DNA of 64,000 bases from Undaria pinnatifida (GCA_012845835.1 JABAKD010000002.1:12007120-12071119); one strand, 5' to 3'. Counted from the stretch's first letter, positions 55,001 through 62,814 are shown. Numbers and translations are program-made. Notes: generated from the letters alone by a model not told the origin.

Positions 55001-58000
55001 TGGCGAACCGAAAGGCGGTAGGGCCTGATGGTCTCCCGGCCGAGCTTTTGAAGGGTTTGGCCGACGAAGGAGAGTTGAACACTCTCGGAAAGTTCTACGG
55101 CATCATCGTCGCTGTGTGGGAGGGAGGTGGCGTGCCGCAACAATGAAAAGTGCAACGATTAAGGTGCTTCACAAGAAGAAAGATCGGACTGAGTGTGGCA
55201 ATTATCGTGGCATCTCCCTCGTGGCTCACGCCGGCAAAGTACTCCTCAAAGTCATCGCGGGTCGCCTGAGTGACTATTGCGAACGCGAGAACATTCTGCC
55301 GGAGGAACAATGTGGGTTCAGACCCCAACGCTCGACGGTTGACATGATGTTCGTAGTACGACGACTGCAGGGACTGGTGCGGAAGAAGGACACCCCTTTG
55401 TACTTGTGCTTTATCGACCTCACCAAAGCATATGACTCCGTCGACCGAACCCTTCTGTGGGATGTCCTTGCTCGTTTCGGCGTGCCACCGAGAATGCTCG
55501 CCGTCATCCGCCAATTCAACAACGACATGCAAGCATGCGTGCGGTTGCATGATGGAGAGTGCTCGGATAAGTCCGACGTGGGGCAAGGTCTCAGGCAAGG
55601 ATGCGTGCTCGCGCTACTGCTGTTCAACATGTTTTTCACGGCGGTATTGCGTGTGGCCGAGAAACGCTTCCTCGATGCAGCCATCACGGACAACATGGTG
55701 CAGCTCCAACGAAAGAAAGAGGAAGGCGAGAAGAAGGGCACTTCACGCACAGGCAAAGTCGACGGGCGGAGGGGAAAGGAGGAGGAGGTGCAGAGATTGT
55801 GGGGTATGCTATACGCGGACGATGCGGGCATCGTATTGCGATCATCAGAGGGCTGGAGAGGATGATGACGGTGATCCTGACTGCGTGCTCGGCGTTCGGG
55901 CTTATGGTCTTCGAGGCGAAAACAGAGATCATGTGCCTGCAAACCAAAGGCGGGGGGAAGGTGTCTTTCACAATCAATGCAGCCGGCCAGGTATACAAAC
56001 AATCGAGTTTGTGTACTTGGGCGGGGCTATCACCGCAGACAGAGACCTCAGCATTGAAATAACGCGGCGTCTTTAGAGGGCCTGGGCGTACTTCCAGCGG
56101 TACAAGATGGAAATCTATGATCGCCCGGGTGTGCGCTTACGGTTGAAGGTGCGGAGTTGCTGAAAACCGAGGTGGTCGAGACACTACTTTACGGTTGCAT
56201 GACGTGGAGCCCGAACAAGTCTGACTATGACAGGCTACGACGGGTTCACCACTCCATGCTCCTCCGATGCCACGTATGGCGGAAACGGAAGCGCGACCAC
56301 CACACCCTATCGTACGCCGACGCACTAGCCAAGACAGCTTCCGAGAGCATAGAGGCGATAGTGCGCAAACGGAGGATATTGTCTGCGAGATTCGTAGCAC
56401 ATATGGGGGAGGAGCGCCTGCCACAGAGGGTGATGTTTCGGGAGCTTGTTGGGGGTAAGGGCTACTCACTGGGGCAAGAGAAGGACTGGATGGCTCATCT
56501 GAAGGAGGATATATCGGTCTTTGAAATGAAATTCGAAGTGGCGAAAAGCTGCTCAGAAGGCCGGCAGATGGTTTCGACGAGCAGAGGAGGGAGCCGAGTT
56601 GTTCATGCGGAAATGGCATGAGACGGAGAGACGCAAAGCTGCAGAGCGACGCGCAAATGTTGCGGCAGCGCCAGCCACCGTCGGCATCTCTAAGCGGCCG
56701 GGGGGAGGGGGGGAGGGGGGGAGGGGGGGAGGGGGGAGGGGGGAGAGGGGGAGGGGGGGAGGGGGGATGGGGGAGGGGGGAGGGGGGGAGGGGGGAGGGG
56801 GGGAGGGGGGAGGGGGGGAGGGGGGAGGGGGGATAGGGGGAGGGGGGGAGGGGGGATAGGGGGAGGGGGGGAAGGGGGAGGGGGGGAGGGGGGGAGGGGG
56901 GAGGGGCGGAGGGGGGAGGGGGGGAGGGGGGAGGGGGGGAGGGGGGAGGGGGGGAGGGGGGGAGGGGGGAGGGAGGGAGGGGGGGAGGGGGGACGGGGGG
57001 AGGGGGGAGGGGGGGATGTTGGGAGGGGGGGGTGTTGCGAGGGGGGGAGGGGGGAGAGGGGAGGGGGGGAGGGGGGGGGGGGGGATGTTGGGAGGGGGGG
57101 AGGGGAGAGGGGGGAAAGGGGGGAGGGGGGAGGAGGAAGGGGGAAGGGGGGAGGGGGGGGGAGGGGAGGGGGGGAGGGCGGAGGGGGGGAGGAGGGAGGG
57201 GGGACGGGGGGAGGGGGGGAGGGGGGAGGGGGGGAGGGGGGGAGGGGGGAGGGGGGGAGGGGGGAGGGGGGAGGGGGGGGGGGGGGGAGGGGGGAGGGGG
57301 GAGTGGGCGGAGGGGAAGGGGAAGGGGGGAAGGGGGGAGGGGGGCAGGGGGAAAAGGGGGGGGGGGGGGAAGGGGGGGCGTCCTTCCCAAGAGACTGAAG
57401 TCTGGGTCTGGCCATCATCGTCTTGAAATTTGTGGGCCTTCCAATGGCCGTCACAAGATAGGGTAAGACCGCCCTGACTTCTTCGCCTTGTTGCGTATTT
57501 TCCCCAGTGCCATCGATGATGCACTTGATACCCTCTTATGAGCCCGATGCTGTCTGAAGTCAGTTCCTAGGGTCTGCTAGTGTTACATGTTTTCTCTTTT
57601 CCTTTCCTTGCTTCCTCTTCTTGTCTCGTATTTTCTTTTATTTCCTTTGCCTTTTCGTGTTTCGCTTTCTTGTCTTTTCTTTCCTTTATCTATTTTTTTT
57701 TCCTTTGTTTCTTTTTTCCAATTGACTTGCGTCTGTTGTGCGTATGCATAGTGATAGGTACTACGTGCAATATATACGTGGTAATCTTTTTGGGTGGCAA
57801 GCGGTATAGTCGGTTTTTCCAGGCGCGAGTAGTGAGACGTATGCACCAGTATGGACCTGGCACATCGTAGGCTGACTCCCGATTTCACTTATTAAATGTT
57901 TCTGGTGGAGGCATGAATTGCGTTAGCTGTGATATGCGTGTACCACCTTTGGTTTGTTTGTGTTTTTCCCCTGGGGTATTCCTCAGCTCCAGAGTGACTG

Positions 58001-59646
58001 GAGCCTGTCCTGTGACCACGGACTTCATTATGCGAGTTAATGTGAGAACAACAACAAGATCATTGCTCCTATTCATACGTATCTCAATCCATCTATTGGT
58101 ACATATTATTTCACCCCACTTATCTATTGGTATGTAGAATATTTACATGTAGTAAACCCAAGCACGGAAGGATAGCAAGGATAGCACTGGCATTGAAACC
58201 ACAATTGAGGGAAGAAAAAAAGCCAAGAGATGCCGAGGGGCAAAACAAAAGGTTTTTCTTCGGCCCTCCGGGGGTAGGTGTGGTGTGCGGGGTAACTTTC
58301 CTTGTGCGCCCTTGGTACGTCTGTAGATGCAAGCACTTCCGTTGGTTAGGGCCTGACCCATTGTGTGGGCAAAGTTTTGGACATTATTGGCTCTAGGGGC
58401 CATAGGCAAAGCCATAGGTTAAATTTTGGGCAAAGGGGTGGTGAAACAGGCGAAATTTGGGGCAACAAGGTGGCAAAACAAGCCAAGCGTAGCATAGAGT
58501 GCCTATGCCACCCCTTGTAAGGCGTTGGGTAGGTTAACAGCTGGGGTAAGATTCCCAGTCGGGGTTGGGAGTCGCGAGCTGCGCCTGATACGTAAAACAC
58601 ACTAAAATCGGTTGACTTTAGCGGTGGAAATTTGGCGCAACCTGCTGCATATTTCGCTGTGTCCGCATTCATAACCACAAAAATAAGCAAAAGATGGCGC
58701 CTGGTTGCCAAACCTGTGGCATAATTGAGGGAAAAGTGGCCATAGTTTGGTGCCAAAGTTTGCTTATTGGGGCACTGGCCACCCCGAAAAAAGAAAAAAG
58801 GGCCACAGAAAAAAAAATAAACGCATACAACAGAAGTCTAATGGGTCAGGCCCTACCGTTGGTCCATACATTTCTGGAGACATCTTGAGTGGTATAATGC
58901 AACATACAGCAGTAGCTGCAGTAGCAGCAGCGGCGGCGGCAGCAGCAGCAGCAGCAGCACGGCTGCTTCTTCAATTTGAAAGTCCCTCACTCCTCACTCA
59001 ACACCAGCACACTCAACGCACCTCGGAGCACCTCGCAGTGGCACCTATGAGTGACGACTACACACCTAGCCCGCTCAAAGGTTGTGACAGCAGTCTGCCG
59101 CCCTTCCGTTCTAACTGCAACAGCAGCACTAGCAGCACCAGCAGAAGCACCACCAGCAGCACCAGCAGCAACAACAGCACCACCGCCACCATCACCACCA
59201 CCACCACCACCACCACCATCAGCACCACCAGCACTACCAGCAGCAGCAACACCAGCAACACCACCAGCAATACCAGCACCAGCACCAGCACCACCAGCAC
59301 CAGCACCACCAGCACAAGAAGCACCAGCACGAACACCAGCACCGCTACTATTGGCAGGATCACCAGGACCAGCATCAGCGCCAGCAGCACAAGCTAATTC
59401 TGCTGGTGCTTTTGTAGGACCACCAGCAGCACCCGCACCCATCTCCATTCCCCGCAGCTTGCTACCACCGACACCACCACAACTCGTGGTAGCACTTTCC
59501 ATCGATCGCTGGAGTGCATCGCTACGGGCATGGACAGAGGACGGCAGCCGAGCGGCTAGGGCGCACAACGGCAACGAGTCGCCTATAGAACCGAGCGCCA
59601 AGAACACGATGGTCGTCTCTCGCTGGAAGCGACAGGAGGTGTCCAT
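37141..59646 (-). CDS. UDP-sugar glycosyltransferase (GT-B fold, plant GT1-like), ten exons, 717 residues
   Basis: Minus-strand exons in order: 59646-59022, 49088-48892, 48458-48364, 46886-46802, 44424-44306, 44029-43954, 42574-42422, 42148-41715, 39076-39016, 37449-37141 (stop TGA). They sum to 2154 nt and all introns are GT-AG with matching phases. Residues 12-26 ([15 protein letters not shown]) are the N-terminal GT-B loop, 195-200 VVVTH-type strand 2, 277-298 the [18 protein letters not shown] helix, 402-406 VCGFW, 570-575 PHDWLF, 583-590 HHGGSGTT and 604-610 PFAFDQF (nucleotide-sugar site), 696-701 EEDGVG. The segment order matches plant UDP-glycosyltransferases related to sterol glucosyltransferases as I remember them. 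The likely reaction is transfer of a sugar from a UDP donor to a sterol, lipid or other small acceptor; the acceptor is unknown. Ala/Gly-rich insertions at about 47-185, 474-545 and 634-665 make it longer than relatives. Confidence 0.92.
37580..37760 (+). repeat. Repeat family K
   Basis: GGGAAATGGTTGGCAGAGGG, GAGAGATACTACTG, CACCATATTGTCGGAGGGCA. A second copy in the same orientation lies at 50800-50975. It may be the 3' end of a retroelement. Confidence 0.65.
37850..38015 (+). repeat. Repeat family G, tandem pair
   Basis: Two units with TCCCCATGTCGGGAGTGCGG and CGCCACATGTCGGGAGTGCG. Confidence 0.75.
38089..38360 (+). repeat. Repeat family J
   Basis: GCGTGCTACGATAGAGATGC, CATATTTTCTGAGGT and TTCAGAAAACG words match parts of 47140-47600. 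Confidence 0.5.
39016..39076 (-). CDS. Glycosyltransferase exon 9 (residues 595-615)
   Basis: Acceptor TTTTCTCTTAG, donor CAG followed by GTACGA. One base completes an AGG codon, then [20 protein letters not shown]. The DQ pair is the donor-binding DQ of GT-B enzymes. Confidence 0.95.
39160..39360 (-). mobile_element. Repeat family C, minus copy
   Basis: CGCATCCCTACATTGCGGGA and GACCAGGCAGAGACATCGCG are the reverse complement of the 30620 element. It sits directly upstream, in gene orientation, of glycosyltransferase exon 9. Confidence 0.75.
39380..39995. repeat. CCAGTCGAAA hairpin cluster
   Basis: Repeated inverted words CCAGTCGAAA / TTTCGACTGG at 39387, 39405, 39425, 39525, 39960 and 39978, bounding about 600 bp with an internal tandem pair of about 48 bp (AGCCGCCAAAGCTAC at 39625 and 39670). 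This may be a compound MITE. Confidence 0.6.
40018..40195 (+). repeat. Minisatellite, about 38 bp, five units
   Basis: Units of TTCTTACTTGGAATGAGAGT followed by A/C-rich variable bases. Confidence 0.8.
40793..40978. mobile_element. Small MITE with inverted ends
   Basis: GGGTACCCCGGTTCAAGAGC at the left; the reverse complement with two changes at the right (GTTCTTAAACCGGGGTACCC). Confidence 0.75.
40978..41150 (+). mobile_element. MITE family D, diverged
   Basis: AGTCCCTCTGTTGTGCCGGT at the left; CTCAACCGGCACCGTAAAGG at the right. Confidence 0.65.
41155..41275 (-). repeat. Decayed copy of the exon 8 3' edge
   Basis: The minus strand repeats the last 85 or so nt of exon 8 (GGTGCC, TGTACA, GTGGGACCACCG, GGGGCTGCG) about 526 bp further on, with a stop codon, frameshifts and no donor GT. 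Confidence 0.85.
41381..41644. mobile_element. Tourist-like MITE with TAA target duplication
   Basis: Ends GGGTCGTTCCTAACGAGCGC and the reverse complement of GCTAGGAACGACCC, about 24 bp inverted, flanked by TAA on both sides. The TAA duplication and GGG start fit PIF/Harbinger-type elements. It is 264 bp long, between exons 8 and 9. Confidence 0.82.
41715..42148 (-). CDS. Glycosyltransferase exon 8 (residues 451-594 plus two bases)
   Basis: Acceptor CCCTATTAG after a 180-nt C/T tract; donor GAG followed by GTAGTA. It encodes [20 protein letters not shown], an Ala-rich insertion written in GCA/GCN repeats, then [19 protein letters not shown] and [13 protein letters not shown]. The nearer acceptor GACAG at 42138 gives the wrong phase. 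Confidence 0.93.
42150..42350 (-). other. C/T-rich tract before exon 8
   Basis: Plus-strand GGGAGG, GGAGGAAG and AGAGAGAC words; on the gene strand it is a long polypyrimidine tract ending at the acceptor. Confidence 0.8.
42422..42574 (-). CDS. Glycosyltransferase exon 7 (residues 400-450)
   Basis: Acceptor TTTTTTCCAG, donor GAG followed by GTGAGA, phase 0 at both ends. It encodes [21 protein letters not shown] and [13 protein letters not shown], the linker and first strand of the C-terminal domain. Confidence 0.95.
42664..42880 (+). repeat. Telomere-like GGGTTAGGG patches
   Basis: Short imperfect TTAGGG runs on both sides of the exon 7 edge copy. Confidence 0.7.
42712..42805 (-). repeat. 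Frame-preserving copy of the exon 7 acceptor and 5' half
   Basis: After CCTTCAG at 42793 the minus strand reads [20 protein letters not shown] and GLVRFL, against [20 protein letters not shown] and RLVRFL in the real exon 218 bp further on. Several codon differences are synonymous. No donor follows; the similarity ends in telomere-like CCCTAA sequence. Confidence 0.88.
42900..43180 (+). repeat. GATGAT array
   Basis: Degenerate GAT/GGTGAT trinucleotide repeats. Confidence 0.9.
43600..43650 (-). repeat. Copy of the exon 6 3' edge with a GC donor
   Basis: On the minus strand GCCAGACAAG followed by GCGAGG repeats GCCAGACAAG followed by GTGAGA of the true exon end, 327 bp further on. Weaker similarity continues into the intron (TATTMRCACAT). 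Confidence 0.75.
43954..44029 (-). CDS. Glycosyltransferase exon 6 (residues 374-399)
   Basis: Acceptor CCCCTCAAG after a very long C-rich tract, donor AAG followed by GTGAGA. It encodes [20 protein letters not shown], the canonical 'LYGFSP..PRP..WP' segment before VCGFW. Confidence 0.93.
44035..44280 (-). other. C-rich tract before exon 6
   Basis: Plus-strand G runs interrupted by GTGAGG words; on the gene strand it is a polypyrimidine tract of about 245 nt ending at the acceptor. Confidence 0.8.
44306..44424 (-). CDS. Glycosyltransferase exon 5 (residues 335-373 plus two bases)
   Basis: Acceptor AAACGCAG, donor CAACAG followed by GTGTGC. It encodes [18 protein letters not shown], the W..PLF...WR segment of the plant relatives. 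Confidence 0.92.
44640..44780 (+). repeat. GGGTAGGG low complexity
   Basis: Degenerate GGGGTAGGGCGG units. Confidence 0.8.
44773..45010 (-). repeat. Repeat family I, two tandem copies
   Basis: GGGTACTCATTTGTTGCTTG and GGGTACTCGTTTGTTGCTTG each start a copy containing AGACACCTCCAACATTTGGG or AGACCCCTCCAACATTTGGG. Confidence 0.8.
45105..46640 (-). pseudogene. Decayed non-LTR retrotransposon (LINE), reverse transcriptase 3' half
   Basis: The minus strand keeps pieces of a reverse transcriptase in shifting frames: [20 protein letters not shown], then [17 protein letters not shown] (catalytic ADD of motif C, near 46290), [34 protein letters not shown] and [15 protein letters not shown]. It is 5'-truncated, has many stops and frameshifts, and no endonuclease was seen. 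It lies in glycosyltransferase intron 4, same strand as the gene. Its sequence is unlike the LINE at 54590. Confidence 0.8.
46665..46795 (+). repeat. G-rich block
   Basis: GGGGGGTTAGAGGAGG and GGGTTGGGGTTGGGG just past the exon 4 donor on the opposite strand. Confidence 0.75.
46802..46886 (-). CDS. Glycosyltransferase exon 4 (residues 306-334)
   Basis: Acceptor GTTTGCAG, donor GAG followed by GTATGC. It encodes [20 protein letters not shown] and an acidic end; phase fits on both sides. The sequence is less conserved in the family than its neighbours. Confidence 0.85.
47140..47600 (+). repeat. Repeat family J with an internal tandem pair
   Basis: AACAGGTTTGGAGAAAACTA and the following bases appear twice (near 47322 and 47418), about 95 bp apart. 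Confidence 0.65.
47640..47955 (-). mobile_element. MITE family F with nested family G insertion
   Basis: Outer parts match 13945-14190. The central 47690-47780 is a family G unit (CCCTTTTAGCGTCGCACTCC), showing F inserted before G. Confidence 0.7.
47960..48285 (+). mobile_element. MITE related to 3964-4232
   Basis: GAGTCACAGACACGACAGTC, CCAACTAATACCTAGCCAAC, TCGGCGACTTCCTATTAGTA and GCTAACTCACAGG follow the order of the 3964 element. Confidence 0.6.
48364..48458 (-). CDS. Glycosyltransferase exon 3 (residues 275-305 plus two bases)
   Basis: Acceptor TTCTACAG, donor AAG followed by GTGACC. It encodes [20 protein letters not shown] and [11 protein letters not shown], a conserved acceptor-side helix in this family. 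Phases match exons 2 and 4. Confidence 0.93.
48640..48765 (-). repeat. Decayed copy of the exon 2 3' edge
   Basis: On the minus strand CTGAAGCCAGAG followed by GTGGCAAG repeats the real CTGAAGCCAGAG followed by GTGCGAAG, 232 bp further on. About 110 bp of exon sequence upstream is recognisable (GGGTTTCC...TTCTCC on the plus strand) with frame-disrupting changes. Confidence 0.85.
48892..49088 (-). CDS. Glycosyltransferase exon 2 (residues 209-274)
   Basis: Acceptor AATGACAG, starting with two bases that complete a GGT codon. Donor GAG followed by GTGCGA, phase 0. It encodes an acidic stretch and [15 protein letters not shown], which leads into exon 3. Confidence 0.88.
49105..49470 (+). repeat. 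GATATCGGAATCGA repeats
   Basis: Degenerate units of about 45-60 bp with GGATATCGGAATCGA, GATACGATACCGATRAACGT. The same words recur at 50370-50440, beyond the GTTGGT array. Confidence 0.75.
49480..50250 (+). repeat. GTTGGTGTTGGC hexamer-like array
   Basis: About 770 bp of GTTGGT/GTTGGC/GGTGTT repeats. Translated frames (PTPTPT, VGVGVG) are artefacts. Confidence 0.95.
50260..52280. other. Glycosyltransferase intron 1, no gene recognised
   Basis: Contains repeat family K (50800-50975) and a reverse copy of a short GTGAGTTCGAC motif (51838-51895) and G/C runs (51990-52060). Nothing else was identified. Confidence 0.4.
52281..52766 (+). other. Unidentified 161-codon open frame
   Basis: A GTG- or ATG-started frame on the strand opposite the glycosyltransferase, inside its intron 1. 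It contains four tandem CACCATGCTG units (52528-52575) and ends in a basic stretch ([15 protein letters not shown]). I recognise no domain and see no upstream promoter. It may be chance or a relic. Confidence 0.2.
52745..52870 (+). repeat. Tandem pair of about 55 bp
   Basis: GGCTGTCAGAGCCCCCGTAG twice, each ending in CCCACAGCAG or CTCACAGCAG. Confidence 0.9.
53040..53480 (+). repeat. G-rich tandem repeat, three to four units
   Basis: Units contain CACACTGACGAGGGCTCGGG, G/C homopolymer blocks, GACACTGCT(A/G)TTTGC and CCAAGCACTGTTCG. Unit lengths are uneven (about 120-180 bp). Confidence 0.8.
54590..56695 (+). pseudogene. Decayed non-LTR retrotransposon (LINE) reverse transcriptase
   Basis: Successive frames encode a reverse transcriptase: [61 protein letters not shown] (motif A), [17 protein letters not shown] (motif B, a usual proline is leucine), [12 protein letters not shown] (motif C), then the C-terminal [20 protein letters not shown] and [18 protein letters not shown] region. 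There is a nonsense change and frameshift near 55145, frameshifts near 55860, 56000 and 56590, and a stop near 56074. No endonuclease domain is present, so the copy is 5'-truncated. It is opposite in strand to the host gene. Confidence 0.9.
56697..57375 (+). repeat. GGGGGA minisatellite, about 680 bp
   Basis: GGGGGAGGGG units with occasional T, C or A changes directly after the LINE reading frame. It is strongly G-quadruplex-prone on the plus strand. All long open frames in it are artefacts. Confidence 0.97.
57590..57725 (+). repeat. Pyrimidine-rich TTTCCTT tract
   Basis: Irregular C/T-rich sequence; no unit. Confidence 0.7.
57735..58070 (-). mobile_element. Repeat family B, minus copy
   Basis: Reverse complement of 61655-61970 over about 320 bp (GGCATGAATTGCGTTAGCTG, CAGTATGGACCTGGCACATC, GGTGGCAAGCGGTATAGTCG). 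Confidence 0.82.
58140..58870. other. Unclassified stretch with inverted words
   Basis: GTTAGGGCCTGACCCATT near 58348 and AATGGGTCAGGCCCTACC near 58836 are inverted and bound about 500 bp rich in GGGGCA/GGCAAA words. It could be a MITE; ends and target duplication are not resolved. Confidence 0.4.
58915..58970 (+). repeat. GCA/GCG trinucleotide run
   Basis: GCAGCAGCGGCGGCGGCAGC and following, just past the exon 1 donor on the opposite strand. Confidence 0.9.
59022..59646 (-). CDS. Glycosyltransferase exon 1 (residues 1-208 plus one base)
   Basis: The first ATG (59646) follows an in-frame TGA 24 nt upstream. Donor GAG followed by GTGCGT, phase 1. It encodes the GT-B loop near the start and [14 protein letters not shown] at the end. 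Between them, residues 47-185 are Ala/Gly-rich and written by GGTGCTG-type triplet repeats. Part of this may be an unrecognised intron: a weak donor (CCC|GTAGCG, about 59530) and the acceptor TTGCAG near 59107 would join in frame. Confidence 0.85.
59100..59400 (+). repeat. CAC/CAG trinucleotide array within glycosyltransferase exon 1
   Basis: CACCAGCAG-type repeats; on the gene strand they give Gly, Ala and Val codons. Confidence 0.9.
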
Positions 59647-59659
59647 CCCACTACCAGGC

Positions 59660-60100
59660 AACAGCAGTCAGCAATATTCTCCGGCCAAGCATTTAGGGGT
59701 CGTGGTACGAGCTCCACTCCATTTCCTCGAGCACTGGGCCTAAAACTCCCGACCGCAATCATGTGGAATGGTTGTGGGCTGATATTCACCTAAATCTCCC
59801 TGTACTAAAAAGCCTTCAGAGAGTATCGAAACCTTCACACCTTTTGAAAAAATGACGCCGAAATTTCGCGCATGTATTGAGTCAGCCGTCAGGCATATTC
59901 TTCGGCCAAGCATTCAGAGGTTGAAGATCAAGATCAAGCTCCATCGCCTACAGCGCTAAGCCTGCACTTCCCGACCTGAATGTCTCGTGTGGTGGTTTTG
60001 GTTTTCATTGAGGTGGATGGCCAGCTAAGCCTCCCTTTTATAGAACGCCTCTGAAGTACATTGAAATCCTTCTGGCACCTGTAAAAGCGAAATGGCCTCC
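59660..60100 (-). repeat. Tandem duplication of the glycosyltransferase 5' flank
   Basis: TATTCTCCGGCCAAGCATTTAG (20-base core near 59676) and TATTCTTCGGCCAAGCATTCAG (near 59896) each start about 220 bp of similar sequence. The first copy begins within 40 bp of the start codon. Confidence 0.75.
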
Positions 60101-60399
60101 GAAGCGTTTAACTACTCCCGTTGACTGGGACCGAGCACGCATACCTGCCCGGCTTCTTTCACTGTTTTGCTGCACGACGCAACCCCTTGCTCCCGCGCTG
60201 TCTCTCCTCTGGGTGTATTTTGGGGAGCAGCAGCGAAGCCAGGAGGCCGGAGACTCGACCAAAAGCTGATCACGGGAAAGACGTGATAAGAACAACACAC
60301 CCGCAATTCGCAGTCACGGGAACAAGGAAGACATTTTCAAGAGCTCTCATCAGACCAGATAGCCGCAAGCAGTCATGATTGTGAGTACCCCATTAAACA

Positions 60400-61110
60400 T
60401 TAAACACATACCAGGTAAACATATGTACGCACCCGAGAGTTAGAGACAATTGCTCTCTACCGCAACGGCATGCTGGTGGTGTGCCGGGGCGTGGGCTTGG
60501 GGCGGGCGAACAACAGGCCGCCGGTCGGAACAACCAAGTGTTGAAAACGTGCTGCGGCTGTAATTTTCGGTGCCAGTTTTCAGAGTGCAGTACAAGTATG
60601 CATGGAGCACCGGCAGCTCTGTTTATTGCTCATTATACCGTCTACAGTGTACAGGATTGAGCAGTGTCTAAAGAGTCAGTATATGTGAGTGTACTGTTGA
60701 CCTGCGTATCATGTGGGTGCGCTGATGTACCGGTCGGTCTATCCGTACTCGTAGCAAAATGACGTACCGGTGCTCTTCAAGATGTACTCATGCTTTTGTT
60801 TTATTTGTATTTAATACAAGTAGTACGAGTACATTGTACAAATCTCATACGAGTACTTATCTCGTACTGATCTCGTATACTGATTCCGTATTCTTTTTTT
60901 TTTTCAAATATATATCCTCCGGCTGATGGGGAACAATAAAGCTCGAGCTCACCACACTTTCATGTATTTTTTTACACATCGTGTGTCGATTCCGTATACG
61001 TATGTACTCGTACGCTGCTGTGATGTCGGCGAGTACGAGTTTACTAATCGTCAAGAGTGAGAGTCCGACCATGATACACCTATTAATACATGTAGTATCA
61101 TGCCAGGTAT
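60400..61110. other. Upstream flank, no gene recognised
   Basis: Rich in TACGAGTAC words. A reverse SINE-2 tail lies at 60905-60990. Confidence 0.4.
60905..60990 (-). mobile_element. SINE-2 3' tail, minus copy
   Basis: ATCCTCCGGCTGATGGGGAA and CTCACCACACTTTCATGTAT are the reverse complement of the 10425 tail. Confidence 0.65.
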
Positions 61111-61374
61111 TGTATCCCGAGCGCGCAACATCGTAGGATCATGTTGCGCCCGTGCCGTGCGACTCCTTGCGTTGAATTTGTACAGCAGCCGTAGTCGTGG
61201 TCCCTCACTAGTGCAGTGTCGTGCCAGATGACAATGCCTGTACCACTCCTAAGGTGAGACCCCCAACTATCTCGGGATATTGCACTACCTGGTACGCTGT
61301 AGAACGAGGTCATGACAAGGGGTTTTCACCGCACTTAATAAGGGTGCCGCACTAAGGTGAAACCACCGGGGCTA

Positions 61375-61490
61375 CTGCCGTAGTTCGAACACCAAATTGA
61401 TCACCCCAACTCTCAACCAAGCATAGGGACCACGACTGCTGTACTTCGAACACCCAATTGATCACCCCAACTCCCAACAAGCATACATCG
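61375..61490 (+). repeat. Tandem pair of about 60 bp
   Basis: TTCGAACACC(A/C)AATTGATC twice, each followed by ACCCCAACTC. Confidence 0.85.
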
Positions 61491-61654
61491 TCGCCACAAA
61501 ATGCGAAACAGGAAGAGGGGGTAAGATATGCACACCGTAATTTTTTTGTTCATAATTAACCATACACTTCAGCTGTGAGATCGAGGATTTGGTCGAAACT
61601 CATCTCTGCGAGCTGTGTGTTATATATTCCGGTAGCGCGTGTTACGGGGGTTTG

Positions 61655-61970
61655 TTGTTGTTGTTGTTGTTGTCACAATAACTCGCATAATGAAGTCCGT
61701 GGTCATAGGACAGGCTCCAGTCACTCTGGAGTGGAGGAATACCCCAGGGGAAAAAAAGCACAAACAAAACCAAAAGTGGTACACGCATACCTGGTGTATC
61801 ATAGCTGACGCAATTCATGCCTCCGCCAGAAAACATATATAAAAGTTGAATCAGGAGTCAGCCTTGATGCCAGGCCCATACTGGTACATACGTCTCACTA
61901 CTCGCGCCTGAAAAAAACCGACTACACCGCTTGCCACCCAGCAAAGACTACCACGTATATATTTTATATA
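61655..61970 (+). mobile_element. Repeat family B
   Basis: ATAATGAAGTCCGTGGTCAT, CAGGCTCCAGTCACTCTGGA, CGCAATTCATGCCTCCGCCA and CCGACTACACCGCTTGCCAC. No coding capacity. Confidence 0.82.
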
Positions 61971-61974
61971 AAAT

Positions 61975-62810
61975 ATTCTAAGAACGTCAGCCGTGAGTTA
62001 CGACGAGCTTGGCCGGGCAAGAGGCCCTGATAAGGACAATATCGCAATATCACACCCAATTTTTGGAGTTTGGATCTGAAATTTTGACACGTGATTTCGA
62101 ACAAGCTGAGCAAGACATTCAAAATCGGATGCAAAAAAAAAATGAAAAAACTGTCTTTCACGGCCGGCCCAAATTTTTTGCTGAAGTTTGAGGCGGAGAA
62201 AAGTGCATCGATTTTTTTTTTTTTTTTGCATCTCACTTCTACTTTTTTGTTTAGCTTGATTCAAATCACGTGCCAAAATTTCAAGTCATAACTTCAAAAA
62301 TTCAGAGGTCCATGGCTAAGTTTCCACCGAAGTGCCTCTGCATACAAATTTACATATATTTCAGGGATTCATCCATAACTTTCGAACGAAAGTGACCCAT
62401 GAAATGAAACGCATATGTCCCTACTCCTCGTCCCAAGATGTACATGCCCAGAAAAATTGAGCCAATTCCATCCACGTTGTATTTCGAGCAATTTTAGAAA
62501 AAGCAACACAAACAAATCATGAAAAAAATGCTCAAACTAGGGGACGTGAGTGGCAAACACTTTTTTCGGCACCAACTTGGCAGATTCTTAAGCTGAAGGG
62601 CTTAAAATGACCACCGTACCTAGCTGATTACGAGGATATGCTCAGTTTGCAGTGGGTCCCTGTCGTTCAAAAGATATGCCCGACTGACGGACTAGGAGGT
62701 TTCTTGGCCCGCCCAGCTCGTAGGTATACCACGTATATATTATACGTGGTACCTATCGCTACGCATACGCACACGTCAGACTCAAGCCAATTGGAAAAAA
62801 TGTGTATGTG
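61975..62810. other. Upstream flank, no gene recognised
   Basis: A/T-rich, with AAAATTTCAAG-type words and a T run at 62213-62228. The end (62730-62805) matches 57715-57790 in reverse. Confidence 0.4.
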
Positions 62811-62814
62811 CTCA

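Noticed and set aside
56137..57524. Minus-strand frames of 254-417 residues rich in proline
   Set aside because: They are pure translations of the GGGGGA minisatellite plus reverse-strand LINE sequence.
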